NCBI GenBank assembly: GCA_963814985.1
Contig: CAWFFV010000029.1
Span: forward strand, 186,001-250,000
From: CAWFFV01 sp963814985
GTDB taxonomy: Bacteria > Chloroflexota > Ktedonobacteria > Ktedonobacterales > Ktedonobacteraceae
DNA length: 64,000 nucleotides
Reading direction: 5' to 3'
Part shown: positions 45,427 to 53,960 of the stretch, piece after piece
Numbering within the stretch: the stretch's first letter is position 1
Layout of the letters: the number at the start of each line of letters is the position of its first letter
Made by a program: the position numbers and the translations under genes
The notes under the pieces: model-generated
What the model was told of the DNA's origin: nothing
The model's database searches: none
The model's input: only the letters and a program-made list of their open reading frames with translations

Positions 45427-45463
45427 AACAATGTGGCTACCAATATTGGTCGACCACATTGTT
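45427..45463. promoter_or_regulatory. nested palindrome upstream of the DUF6391-like gene
   Basis: AACAATGTGG (45427-45436) pairs with CCACATTGTT (45454-45463), and CCAATATTGG lies between them. It could be an operator or a hairpin in the leader of the gene at 45489. Confidence 0.4.
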
Positions 45464-45488
45464 TCGCCATTGAGGAAGGATTGTTACC

Positions 45489-46028
45489 ATGAGTTCCATA
45501 AATCCCATTGTACAGGTTACGCAGCAAATGTTGTTGGGAGGAGCAGTGAGGCAAAACCATGCGCTTGAGCATGCCACAATAGTATTGCTTTCTAGACAGT
45601 TTCCTGAAGTGCGGCTTTCAGGCATCTCGTTTGCAGCAGGTTTCCTGGTTTTTGGTGATGTGCCCACTGAAGCAATTCTTCCCACCGCACAACAGGCACT
45701 CGACCTCTTACGTACAACCCATCCAGAGCTAGCAATCCACGAGCGTTGTGGGACGAACCTGGCGGTAGCCGGAATGCTCACAGGTCTTTCGGCCCTGGCT
45801 GTGGCGCGCTTGCGTCGTCCATATAGTACTGCCAATAACGTTATTCTGGCTTCTACCGCAGCCTTAATCGTAGCTCGTCCCCTTGGTTTAACTGTCCAGC
45901 GCTGTCTTACGACGCAGACACCCAACTCATCGATGAATATTGTGAAGGTGATTCCAATAAAAATATTTGGAGCCCCAGCCCATTTTGTCAGAACTGATAA
46001 TCCAGATGCTGCCGGGCTGTTTGCATAA
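45489..46028 (+). CDS. DUF6391-like protein
   Basis: A 179-residue protein with GAVRQNHALEHATIVLLSRQ near the N terminus, the hallmark NHALEHATI box seen in DUF6391 proteins of cyanobacteria and Chloroflexota. A Gly/Ala-rich middle follows (FAAGFLVFGDVPTEAILPTA, CGTNLAVAGMLTGLSALAVA), the latter weakly hydrophobic. The function of the family is unknown. The HxxEH arrangement could bind a metal (inference). GAGGAAGG precedes the start. It is convergent with hom. The opposing minus-strand frame is a shadow. Confidence 0.6.
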   Translation: MSSINPIVQVTQQMLLGGAVRQNHALEHATIVLLSRQFPEVRLSGISFAAGFLVFGDVPTEAILPTAQQALDLLRTTHPELAIHERCGTNLAVAGMLTGLSALAVARLRRPYSTANNVILASTAALIVARPLGLTVQRCLTTQTPNSSMNIVKVIPIKIFGAPAHFVRTDNPDAAGLFA

Positions 46029-46052
46029 TAGCCAGAAAGGTGATTAACAGCG

Positions 46053-47135
46053 TTATGTGCGCTGGTGGCGCAGTGTACGCCGTTGTTGCACTATTGTAAT
46101 AAGATCGCTGAGAACTCCATAAGCAGTTTGCTGCACGGTGAAGTCTTGCTCTACCAGGGTGATTGTTCCCATGGCCTGAGTGACTAAAGAAATGACGCTA
46201 CTTGTTCCTTTTCCACTGTAGAGGACATCTTCAGCATCAATACGATGTGGGCGTACTTCCGCACTGATTATGCCACGGTTACGGCTGGCCTGGCTTAACA
46301 GGCGATAAGGTGATCCTCCTAGTGCAGCGGCACGAATATCATCGAGTGAGAGACTACGAATGCCTTCACGCTTTACCATCTGGGGAGTGATCTGACCTTC
46401 GAGCAAGGTATTGGCGAGAATGGTTGTTTTCATTACCGCATCCCAGCCGTCAAGATCATAACTAGGATCAGCTTCTGCAATGCCGAGTTGTTGCGCTTTG
46501 CGGATTGCCTCTGCCGATGAATAACCTTGCTCAATCATATTGAGTACCAGGCTGCTTGTACTGTTGAGAAGAGCGCGAAAGGAGAGAATCTCAACGGCCC
46601 GTAAGGTAAATTCTGTGAGATTAAGTAGCGGTAAGCCATCCATGACAGTTGACTCAAAGCGGAATTGTACACGATGACGACGTGCCAGAGCTTGCAGTTC
46701 TGTCTGTGCATAAGCGATAGGTCCCTTATTAGCAGTGATGACATCCATCTCTGCTTGCAGAGCTATCTGGATATGCATAATGGCCGGGTAACCATGCTGT
46801 GGATTGAGTGGTGTAAGCTCTATGAGGAGAGATGCTCCAGCTTTCTTACCTGTCTGGATAAATGCTTCCACATCTCTCACTCTAGCCGCTTTGCTGTTGA
46901 ACCAGAGCAATGGATCTTGCTCTTTCGCCAGGGTATCAGCATCGATGCCTTCAGAGTGAACATAGAGACCACGGCTGGTGCCAATGCCGCTGATCATGGG
47001 GCGGATACCCAGTTCGCGCCCTAGCCACTCATTACGAGATGCCAGGAGCGGGAGGAAGGCCTGGGTTACGTTGCCAAATCCGAGTAGTAGCAAACGGAGT
47101 GGTGGAAGTAAGGCCGAAAGAGACGTTTTGCTCAT
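46053..47135 (-). CDS. hom: homoserine dehydrogenase, short form without ACT domain
   Basis: 360 residues. The N-terminal Rossmann loop is LRLLLLGFGNVTQAFLPLLA, the conserved catalytic-domain start is DVITANKGPIA, and the substrate site is GIAEADPSYDLDGWDAVMKT with FESTVMDGLPLLNLTEF before it. It reduces aspartate semialdehyde to homoserine for threonine and methionine. The sequence ends without an ACT regulatory domain. The start overlaps the end of the upstream kinase frame by about 100 bp, probably because that kinase frame is read too far. Confidence 0.9.
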   Translation of the reverse strand: MSKTSLSALLPPLRLLLLGFGNVTQAFLPLLASRNEWLGRELGIRPMISGIGTSRGLYVHSEGIDADTLAKEQDPLLWFNSKAARVRDVEAFIQTGKKAGASLLIELTPLNPQHGYPAIMHIQIALQAEMDVITANKGPIAYAQTELQALARRHRVQFRFESTVMDGLPLLNLTEFTLRAVEILSFRALLNSTSSLVLNMIEQGYSSAEAIRKAQQLGIAEADPSYDLDGWDAVMKTTILANTLLEGQITPQMVKREGIRSLSLDDIRAAALGGSPYRLLSQASRNRGIISAEVRPHRIDAEDVLYSGKGTSSVISLVTQAMGTITLVEQDFTVQQTAYGVLSDLITIVQQRRTLRHQRT

Positions 47136-48804
47136 GAAATAATACCTGTGCCTTCAGGCCAAGCCAGAGTATGCCACTATGTAAACCGTTGATGTGGTTG
47201 TGTGGTGCCTGACTGATGACAAGTAGCACTATGGCCACAAGCAGTACTACAATAATGACGACAATCAAAATGGTAACCATAGGCTTTATGGGAGGACCAG
47301 AAGATGGTGCCTGTGGCTTACCTGCACCCACTGATGGCCCTCCTGGCGTATTTGAGATCCCCTGAGAAAACGACGGAGTCTGGATTGCGGTAGAGGTGAC
47401 ATTACGTCTAGGAAGCATCTCAGGTGCTTTGTTGTAGGAAGCTGGCGTCATCGAAGATCCTGAGGTAAAGGACCTGGACTGTGCAATATTGCTTGTGGAT
47501 GGTGCCTGCGGTTTAACAATGACTGTATCCCTGGCAGACACATCGGCGATGTTCATGGGTAGCTTCTGCACATTGCCAGATGATGCACTGGTCAAAGAGG
47601 TGCCGCAACGCGAACAAAAGACAGCTTGTGGAGCCAGAGGAGCCTGACAACGTGGACAGGAATTGGCTGAAGGTGCTGATGCTGGTGAGGGAGTTGTGCT
47701 ATTTGTGTTTGGGTTAATATTTCCCTTTGCTGCCTGGAGTGCCTCATACAGCATAGACAGATCAGGCTGTGTGCTGTTGGGATCAAATGAGCGAGGTGGC
47801 ACAGGCGGTGTTGACGGTGCTGGTGAAGCAGGTAATGCGTTAGCAACCTTTTTCAGGTCCCTGGCGAGATCTGCTATAGATTGGTAGCGATCTTTCGGCC
47901 TGATGGCCATGGCTTTCTGTATAATTCGGTCGAGCCGATTGAGGAGATCGGATGGTAATTTGCCAAGTTGTGCGATATGCCGTGAATGGCGCGGCGCAGG
48001 TTTGCCAGGCTTAGTGACACCCAATCTGAATTGTTGGATGGCGTTAGCTTCTGGATTATTTTCAGGTGGATTGTTGGCAAGCCGTTCCTGCAACGTCGAC
48101 AGATCAGGCTGCCCTTTTTGAAGAGCTTGATTACGAATTGAGACACTGGGTGGCTCCTGGCCTGTGAGGGCAAAGTAAAGTGTGCCACCCAGCGCATAGA
48201 CATCTGAGCGGGTATCAGTACCACTGCCACCTGGATATTGTTCAGGTGGAGCATAACCAGGCGTTCCCTGGTGACGAATAAAGAAGAGGGTGCGCTCTCC
48301 ATCGGCAGCCGCCTTCGCATTTCCCATATCTACCAGTATGGCAGTGCCATCGGAGGTAATACGGATATTATCTGGTTTAATGTCGCGGTGAATCACTGGC
48401 GGTTGCTGGCTATGAAGGAAAAGGACCGCATCGCAAATAGAAAGAATCCATCTCATGATTTGTGAGACGGGAATGATGTCATTGCGTTGACGCGTAATAC
48501 GGATCAGGTCAGTTAGATCGTTTCCCTCTATATAGTTCAGGACAATGTAATAGCGTCCGCGCTCTATAAAGGCATCCTGGAAGGCCGGGATGCTGGGATG
48601 GTGTAACTGACGGAGCACAGCTGCTTCGTGTTTCAGTTGTTCCTCTCCACTGGCCCCAGTCACTAAATATTCTTTAAGGGCGTATTGTTGGTTTGTTGCC
48701 AGGTTTACTCCCAGATAGACATGTCCGAAACCTCCACTACCCAGCACGCGTTCAATACGATAGTGTCCGTGTAGTATTGTGCCTGACGGGACTGTTTCGA
48801 TCAT
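47032..48804 (-). CDS. Ser/Thr protein kinase with zinc ribbon and C-terminal membrane helix (C terminus doubtful)
   Basis: About 590 residues from the ATG at 48804 (an upstream start at 48885 is less likely; CGAGG precedes 48804). Kinase domain: RVLGSGGFGHVYLGVN, YALKEYL, VIHRDIKPDNIRI, ILVDMGNAK (a DMG variant of DFG), GTPGYAPPEQYPGGSGTDT. Then a Pro-rich linker, a double CxxC zinc ribbon (CPRCQAPLAPQAVFCSRCG), a Ser-rich region, and a membrane helix (VTILIVVIIVVLLVAIVLLV). The last 40 residues run into hom. In the +1 frame the protein would stop near 47150, just before hom, so one more indel is likely here. A membrane-tethered kinase with a very short outer tail. Confidence 0.85.
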   Translation of the reverse strand: MIETVPSGTILHGHYRIERVLGSGGFGHVYLGVNLATNQQYALKEYLVTGASGEEQLKHEAAVLRQLHHPSIPAFQDAFIERGRYYIVLNYIEGNDLTDLIRITRQRNDIIPVSQIMRWILSICDAVLFLHSQQPPVIHRDIKPDNIRITSDGTAILVDMGNAKAAADGERTLFFIRHQGTPGYAPPEQYPGGSGTDTRSDVYALGGTLYFALTGQEPPSVSIRNQALQKGQPDLSTLQERLANNPPENNPEANAIQQFRLGVTKPGKPAPRHSRHIAQLGKLPSDLLNRLDRIIQKAMAIRPKDRYQSIADLARDLKKVANALPASPAPSTPPVPPRSFDPNSTQPDLSMLYEALQAAKGNINPNTNSTTPSPASAPSANSCPRCQAPLAPQAVFCSRCGTSLTSASSGNVQKLPMNIADVSARDTVIVKPQAPSTSNIAQSRSFTSGSSMTPASYNKAPEMLPRRNVTSTAIQTPSFSQGISNTPGGPSVGAGKPQAPSSGPPIKPMVTILIVVIIVVLLVAIVLLVISQAPHNHINGLHSGILWLGLKAQVLFHEQNVSFGLTSTTPFATTRIWQRNPGLPPAPGIS

Positions 48805-49151
48805 CAGACCTCGCAGCGTGAATACTCTCTGTCTTGAGACATAAGGAGAGAACGCCGCATCTCCTTTCTCGCTGCTTGACAACATTCCCCAAAGGGAAAT
48901 GAACAGATATGCAGTTTATGCCTCTTTTTAGAGAAGGTTGAACATTTTATGCTGTACGATATTTATAATTACCACATCAAGGTTTGCACCTGCATCCGCA
49001 TTATACACCAGTTCAAGAAACATGTACACGTTACGTCCTCCGCGTAGGATGTTTTGCAGTGGCAGATCTTTTTTGGCTACCTGGTTGACTTCTTTACCCA
49101 TATCCCCTAGACTCAAAGCATGTTTCCAGTACAGCAACAGAGAGAAGTGTG
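48805..49151. other. divergent region between two kinase genes
   Basis: Contains both kinase promoters, which were not resolved. No gene, repeat or strong hairpin was recognised. The frames at 48928-49177 have no family features. Confidence 0.4.
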
Positions 49152-51336
49152 ATGAAACAAATCCCCGACCGAGCTAACCAACAATTAGGCAATTATCGCC
49201 TCATGCACCGACTAGGGCGAGGAGGCTTTGCTGAAGTCTATCTTGGCGAACATATCCATCTCAAGACACACGTCGCTGTGAAAGTGCTCCTGACCCACCT
49301 GGATCAGGAGGCCGTGGAGACTTTCCGTCATGAAGCACAGACCATTGCTCGTCTGCGGCACCCTTATATTGTGCAGGTGCTCGATTTTGGTATCGAAAAC
49401 GAGACGCCCTACCTGGTCATGGATTATGCTCCGCATGGCACATTGCGTCAGCATCATCCTAAAGGTACCCGTCTCCCTTCTGCGACTGTGGTTAGCTATG
49501 TGAAGCAGGTTGCTGAGGCATTACAATATGCACATGAGCAGCGGTTCATTCACCGTGACGTGAAGCCGGAAAATCTGCTGTTGGGACGCCAGCACGAGGC
49601 ACTCCTTAGTGATTTTGGGATTGCGCTCACCTCGCAAAATTCCTCCTATCAGAGCACGCAGAATATTGCGGGTACGGTTGTGTACATGGCTCCAGAGCAG
49701 ATCAAGGGCCATCCTCGCCCGGCAAGCGACCAGTACTCATTGGGCATCATCGTCTATGAGTGGCTTTGTGGGAATCGTCCCTTTCAGGGATCTTTTACGG
49801 AAGTTGCGCTCCAACATACCATAACACCACCTCCACCCTTGCGTAAGTATCTTCCTACAGTAGCTCCCGAGATTGAGCAGGTGGTGATGATCGCCTTACA
49901 GAAGGAGCCACAGCAGCGTTTTCCTAGTGTACGTGCGTTTGCTCAAGCTTTAGAGCAGGCCTGTCAACGACAAGACTATTCCATCGCTACTAACACGTCC
50001 CAGGCGGCTTCAACCTTCACAAGACCTCCATCCGTCTCTGTTGCTGCTCCACCGCAGTCTTTCCCGTTTCCCATGCAGCAAACTCATATTGAAACACCAC
50101 GAGATCCTGGCATCTTTCCTGGTGTTGCCATGCCATCACATTCTTACATAACGTCCTTCCCTCCGGTTGCAGCTTATCCACCTCTGCCGGCTCCTGGTAC
50201 GTTGGGACCAGAACAGCCACAACCGCGCCGTTTTTCCCGCCGCGTAGCCGCTATTGGGATAGTTGGTCTGGTTGCTGCTGCCAGTAGTGGTCTGACCTGG
50301 GCTATATTCTCTCAGAGATCTGCAAATTCTACTCCGGGGGTTTCTAATGGAAACATCGACCAGATCCGGTGGCACCACACCAATTCCAGCGACCGCTGCC
50401 CTTGTCACCTACCAGGGGCATACGGATGATGTCATGGGAGTGGACTGGTCTCCGGACGGGACATATATCGCCACTGGTGCTCAGGATGGAACTGCACAAG
50501 TGTGGACGGCTGACAAAGGCACGCGTCTGTTTTCCTACAGCAGCCAGATCACACCAGCACAATCGAATGAGGCAGCCCTTGCTGTCCGCTGGTCACGTGA
50601 TAGCAAACGGCTCGTAGTTGGTTTCTCTGATGGTACGGCTCAGGTGGTGGATGCGACGAGTGGAAAACAGATTTTCAGCTATGGTAATGTCTTCAGCAGA
50701 GATCAATGGCCTGGCCTGGTCACCCGATGGAAACTATCTCGCTCTTGCCTGCGATGATGGGACTGTCCAGATTTACGAGACGGCGAGCGGAAGAGTCTCT
50801 ACACGCTTTACAGGACATCGTGACAGTGTGAAGGTGGTGGCATGGTCACATGACGGGAAGCGCATTGCTTCGGGTAGTGAAGATGCCACTGTGCAGGTCT
50901 GGGACCCGGCCACCGGGAAAGCGCTACTCAATTTTAAGGAACATACACTAGTCGTGCCCTCTGTAGCATGGTCACCCGATGATAGCTCTATCGTTTCCTG
51001 TAGCTGGATAATACAGTGATGATCTGGGATTCCCATCATGGTCGGACATTTCTCGACTACACCAAACATGAGGGTGGTCGGCTAAATGCCGTAGCATGGT
51101 CACATAACGGGAGATATATTGCCTCAGGAGGTGAGGTGGGCACGGTGACTGGCAATGTATTCACCGGCACGCGTGGAAACAAGAATGTGAATATGCACGT
51201 TTGGGATGCAAAGACGGGCGATACCAATGCTACCTATAAAACGTTTCCGATCGATGCACTGGTATGGTCACCTGATGACACCCGCGTTGCAACAGCCAGC
51301 ACGAACAATATTGCGCAAGTATGGCAGGCGCAATAG
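49152..51336 (+). CDS. Ser/Thr kinase with membrane helix and C-terminal WD40 propeller (three apparent frameshifts)
   Basis: Kinase domain from residue ~15: HRLGRGGFAEVYLGEHIHLK, VAVKVLLTHL, FIHRDVKPENLLL, LLSDFGIALT, GTVVYMAPEQIKG. Then a Pro-rich linker, a membrane helix (VAAIGIVGLVAAASSGLTWA), and an extracytoplasmic WD40 propeller: YQGHTDDVMGVDWSPDGTYI, GLAWSPDGNYLALACDDGTV, FTGHRDSVKVVAWSHDGKRI, VPSVAWSPDDSSIVSCS, LNAVAWSHNGRYIASGG. The frame shifts near 50350 (+1), near 50685 (+1) and near 51003 (one base missing, in AGCTGGATAA). Each repair restores a canonical blade, so the gene is probably intact in the organism. Repaired length about 728 residues. The propeller likely senses or scaffolds outside the cell. 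Confidence 0.88.
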
Positions 51337-51397
51337 TTACATTGTTCTTATCGCCAAATTATCCTTTGACTACTTCCAGCACCTCCGGCTGCAAGGA

Positions 51398-51970
51398 TTA
51401 AGCCAGTTGTGCATCAATCAGCGTGATAGCTGCAGCCTTCACAGAGTTTGCAGGTCCAGAGGGGCCAAAGAGCCGTGTTGAGACATAGGCCCCATCCATG
51501 AGCAAAAGGAGCTGGTTGGCAAGCTGGTTAGGATCGCGTGCCTCGGCTTTTTGAGCGAGGTTAGTAAATCGTTCAAGGAGCGCCTGCTTGTGGGCTAATG
51601 CGACTCGATGTCCTGGATGCTCTGGTTCAGGAAACTCTGTTGCCGTATTCAAGAAAGGACAGCCAAGGCATACAGGCGTCTTTACCTGAATGACAAGAGC
51701 TTCGAAGAGATCATTAAGTTGCTCCTTTGCTGAGTTTGGGTGCTGGCTTATTACTTGCTCAAACCACTCCCAGAAGGCACGGTTGCAATCCTCAAGGAAG
51801 GCAACAACTAGATCGTCTTTGGAGGGAAAATGGCGATACAGTGTCATTTTTGCCACTCCCGACTGCCCTACAATCGTATCAATACCTATGGCTCGAATGC
51901 CTTCCCGATAGAAAAGTTCGCGTGCTACATTGAGAATGCGTTGACGTGCTGGAAGTGCTGGCGTGGTCAT
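51398..51970 (-). CDS. TetR/AcrR-family transcriptional regulator
   Basis: 190 residues. The N-terminal HTH reads ARELFYREGIRAIGIDTIVG, then SGVAKMTLYRHFPSKDDLV, the family signature. The ligand-binding half has the CLGCPFLNTATEFPEPEHPG stretch common in one TetR subgroup. AGGAG lies 8 nt before the ATG. Upstream are two related dyads over a strong opposing promoter (52045-52102), so it probably represses a divergent gene and itself. That position is now occupied by a TnpB element. Ligand unknown. Confidence 0.9.
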   Translation of the reverse strand: MTTPALPARQRILNVARELFYREGIRAIGIDTIVGQSGVAKMTLYRHFPSKDDLVVAFLEDCNRAFWEWFEQVISQHPNSAKEQLNDLFEALVIQVKTPVCLGCPFLNTATEFPEPEHPGHRVALAHKQALLERFTNLAQKAEARDPNQLANQLLLLMDGAYVSTRLFGPSGPANSVKAAAITLIDAQLA

Positions 51971-52044
51971 CTAGTTACTCCTGATAGGTACAGGCGACGA
52001 AGTAGTACTTTCATACCTCTCTGTACATAGTATGTTTTTCCTAC

Positions 52045-52102
52045 TTGACACGATACTGACTTGTCTGTATTATTGTGGTATGCAAAAGATACAGACCTGT
52101 AT
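52045..52102 (+). promoter_or_regulatory. divergent promoter with two TetR-operator-like dyads
   Basis: TTGACA (52045-52050), 17-bp spacer, TATTAT (52068-52073), pointing away from tetR. Dyad 1 (52053-52070, ATACTGAC-TT-GTCTGTAT) overlaps the spacer and -10. Dyad 2 (52089-52102, ATACAG-AC-CTGTAT) lies just downstream. Both share the half-site ATACAGAC, as expected for one dimeric repressor. Confidence 0.65.
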
Positions 52103-52230
52103 GTACTATACAGCAAGTTGACTGGATTTACAAGTAAGGGAAGGATGAAACGTTCATCAGGTCCCTTTCTGGATACCCCTGGCTTGAGCCATGGGGAGGA
52201 AAGAAAGCGGCCCGCAGGCCGGAAAAACTG

Positions 52231-52259
52231 TTGACATTTTACATGCTATCTGTTACGAT
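52231..52259 (+). promoter_or_regulatory. tnpB promoter, probably giving a leaderless mRNA
   Basis: TTGACA (52231-52236), 17-bp spacer, TACGAT (52254-52259). The -10 ends 7 bp before the tnpB ATG (52267), so transcription would start at or next to the start codon. No ribosome-binding site is present. Confidence 0.65.
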
Positions 52260-52266
52260 GTGAAAT

Positions 52267-53445
52267 ATGAAACAGAAACGTGCATACAAGTACAGATTTT
52301 ACCCCACTGACGAGCAGAAGCATCTTCTTGCTCGCACATTTGGATGTGCACGCTATGTCTACAATTGGGGCTTGCGTCTCAAGACGGATGCCTATTATAA
52401 AGAGCAACGCCGTCTCTATTACAAAGACCTCTCTTCGATGCTCACTGATCTCAAGAAACAGGAGAGTCATGCCTGGTTGAATGAGGTCTCGTGCGTTCCT
52501 ACGCAACAAGCCTTGAGACACCTGGACAAGGCATTCATCAATTTCTTTGAAGGACGAGGAGAGTACCCAACCTTCAAGAAGAGGCGGAACCTCCAATCGG
52601 CAGAATATACCACATCGGCCTTTGTCTGGCGTGGTGGGAAGATTACGCTTGCCAAGATGAATGATCCTCTCGACATTACGTGGTCTCGTTCCTTGCCTGA
52701 TGATGCGGTCCCTTCAAGTGTCACCGTAACGCGCGATTGTGCTGACCGCTACTTCGTCTCCATTCTGGTCGAAGAGGATATCCCTCACCTGCCACCATCT
52801 GATGATTCCATTGGTGCCGATCTGGGCTTGAAATCCTTTGTCGTGCTCTCTGATGGTGAAGTTGTCGGCAACCCCAAATTCTTCACATCCGATGAGAAGA
52901 AACTTGCGAAAGCTCAGAGACGACACGCAAAGAAGAAGAGGGGTTCGAAGAACCGACGGAAAGCCCGTCTCAAAGTAGCCAGACTTCATGCTCGCATTGC
53001 TGATCGTCGCCGTGACTTCCAGCACAAGCTCTCCACCCGCCTGATACGTGAAAACCAAACGATCTGCGTGGAGAGTTTGCAAGTGAAGAACATGGTCAAG
53101 AATTCCAGGCTCAGTAAAGCCATCAGTGATGTGGGTTGGAGTGAGTTTGTGTCCCAACTGGAATACAAAGCGCAGTGGTATGGACGTACCCTTGTCAAAA
53201 TCGATAAGTGGTACCCATCTTCCAAACGATGCTTTGACTGTGGACATCTTCTCGACTCCTTAACGCTCGATGTTCGTGAGTGGCTCTGCCCTGAATGTGG
53301 GAGCCACCATGATCGTGATCTCAACGCCGCTAAGAACATTTTGGCTGCGGGACTCGCAGTTTCTGCCTGTGGAGAGGCCATAAGACCTGGTGCGGTGAAA
53401 ACCAAACCAGGCAAGCCTCAGCGAAGCAGGAAACCCTCTCAGTGA
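52267..53445 (+). CDS. tnpB: TnpB RNA-guided nuclease
   Basis: 392 residues, start MKQKRAYKYRFYPTDEQKHL, the N-terminal OrfB/HTH-type domain. The RuvC residues are all present: Asp185 in IGADLGLKSFVVL, Glu269 in ICVESLQVKNMV, and Asp351 in HHDRDLNAAKNIL. The zinc finger is CFDCG (322-326) and CPECG (341-345). A basic stretch (AKAQRRHAKKKRGSKNRRK) forms the bridge-like helix. Length is normal and there is no break, so it may be an active guide-RNA-directed nuclease. No tnpA is nearby. The guide RNA would come from the 3' end of the gene and the right end. Confidence 0.93.
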   Translation: MKQKRAYKYRFYPTDEQKHLLARTFGCARYVYNWGLRLKTDAYYKEQRRLYYKDLSSMLTDLKKQESHAWLNEVSCVPTQQALRHLDKAFINFFEGRGEYPTFKKRRNLQSAEYTTSAFVWRGGKITLAKMNDPLDITWSRSLPDDAVPSSVTVTRDCADRYFVSILVEEDIPHLPPSDDSIGADLGLKSFVVLSDGEVVGNPKFFTSDEKKLAKAQRRHAKKKRGSKNRRKARLKVARLHARIADRRRDFQHKLSTRLIRENQTICVESLQVKNMVKNSRLSKAISDVGWSEFVSQLEYKAQWYGRTLVKIDKWYPSSKRCFDCGHLLDSLTLDVREWLCPECGSHHDRDLNAAKNILAAGLAVSACGEAIRPGAVKTKPGKPQRSRKPSQ

Positions 53446-53485
53446 TGAGAGGAATCCCCTGCATTTCTGCATGGGGAGGATGTCG
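53400..53485 (+). ncRNA. predicted 3' end of the TnpB omega (re)RNA
   Basis: In TnpB elements the guide RNA spans the 3' part of tnpB and the right end, with the guide beyond the element. Here CCTCTC-agtgat-GAGAGG (53435-53452) and the CCCCTGCA/TGCATGGGG hairpin (53457-53477) lie in that position. The guide would follow at about 53480-53500. Limits are estimates. Confidence 0.45.
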
Positions 53486-53708
53486 ACCACCGACAATTGT
53501 AGCCAGGGACAGAGTAGAGTAACAAACGTTGTGGCTGGTGTTGCGAAGAAGCAACCGATTTGCTTTGCTCACGATTATGCGCAGGATTTCAAGGCTTAAC
53601 TCGGATAAAATTGTTTCTGGTCTGGTTGCTGTAAGATCATAAAGTACTTTTCGTGTGCAACTTCAGCGTGTACAATAGAGGCAACCATACACATGAGAAA
53701 GGATTTTT
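53446..53708. other. post-element region with possible broken-gene tail
   Basis: After the right-end hairpin, a plus-strand frame without a start reads VTNVVAGVAKKQPICFAHDY, then AQDFKA and TAA (53597-53599). On the other side of the element an ATG at 52145 (MKRSSGPFLD) follows the TetR-type promoter. Together they may be the two ends of a gene interrupted by the element, but no homology is recognised. TACAAT near 53671 may be the -10 of the next small gene. Confidence 0.25.
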
Positions 53709-53885
53709 ATGAAGGACCAGAAAGACAAAAAATCAAACGAAGAAGACGAAGAGGAATATGATGAACTGGAGATGCTAGAGCGCCTGGAAACTCTTCGTGA
53801 AGACATGGAAGATTTAGGCATCACCACACTCACAGAGGTCATTCAGCGTATCGAAGAGCTACATCAAAAGCTAGATGCTGACTGA
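53709..53885 (+). CDS. small acidic protein of 58 residues
   Basis: ATG at 53709 with AAAGGA 6 nt upstream. The protein starts MKDQKDKKSNEEDEEEYDEL and ends IQRIEELHQKLDAD. It is strongly charged, with a likely helical heptad pattern (LEMLERLETLREDMEDLGI). No domain is recognised. It has its own likely promoter, good start context, and a long hairpin 5 bp after its stop, which supports a real gene. Function unknown; small size and coiled-coil character suggest a binding partner or regulator. Confidence 0.6.
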   Translation: MKDQKDKKSNEEDEEEYDELEMLERLETLREDMEDLGITTLTEVIQRIEELHQKLDAD

Positions 53886-53889
53886 TACT

Positions 53890-53960
53890 GAATAACTAAA
53901 GAAAACGAACAGTCTGGTAACCTCCTCAGGTACCAGACTGTTCGTTTTCTTTAGTTATTC
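53890..53960. terminator. 30-bp perfect hairpin between convergent genes
   Basis: Arms 53890-53919 (starting GAATAACTAAAGAAAACG) and 53931-53960 are fully complementary with an 11-nt loop that itself contains ACCT/AGGT. TTCTTTAGTTATTC and its complement give T-rich runs on both strands. It overlaps the livF stop codon and follows the small ORF, so it fits a bidirectional terminator. Confidence 0.85.

Larger units (their letters stand above)
52176..53477 (+). mobile_element. TnpB-only IS200/IS605-type element
   Basis: About 1.3 kb bounded by hairpins CCCCTGGCTTGAGCCATGGGG (52176-52196) and CCCCTGCATTTCTGCATGGGG (53457-53477). It contains a complete tnpB and no tnpA. Exact ends and target site were not confirmed. 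It sits downstream of the TetR-controlled promoter. Confidence 0.75.

Noticed and set aside
45437..45925. 162-residue minus-strand frame
   Set aside because: Shadow of the DUF6391-like gene, low-complexity Arg/Ala-rich composition.
52267..53445. Second IS gene (tnpA) near tnpB or iscB
   Set aside because: No Y1 transposase motif (HUH with downstream Tyr) was found in either element or its flanks.
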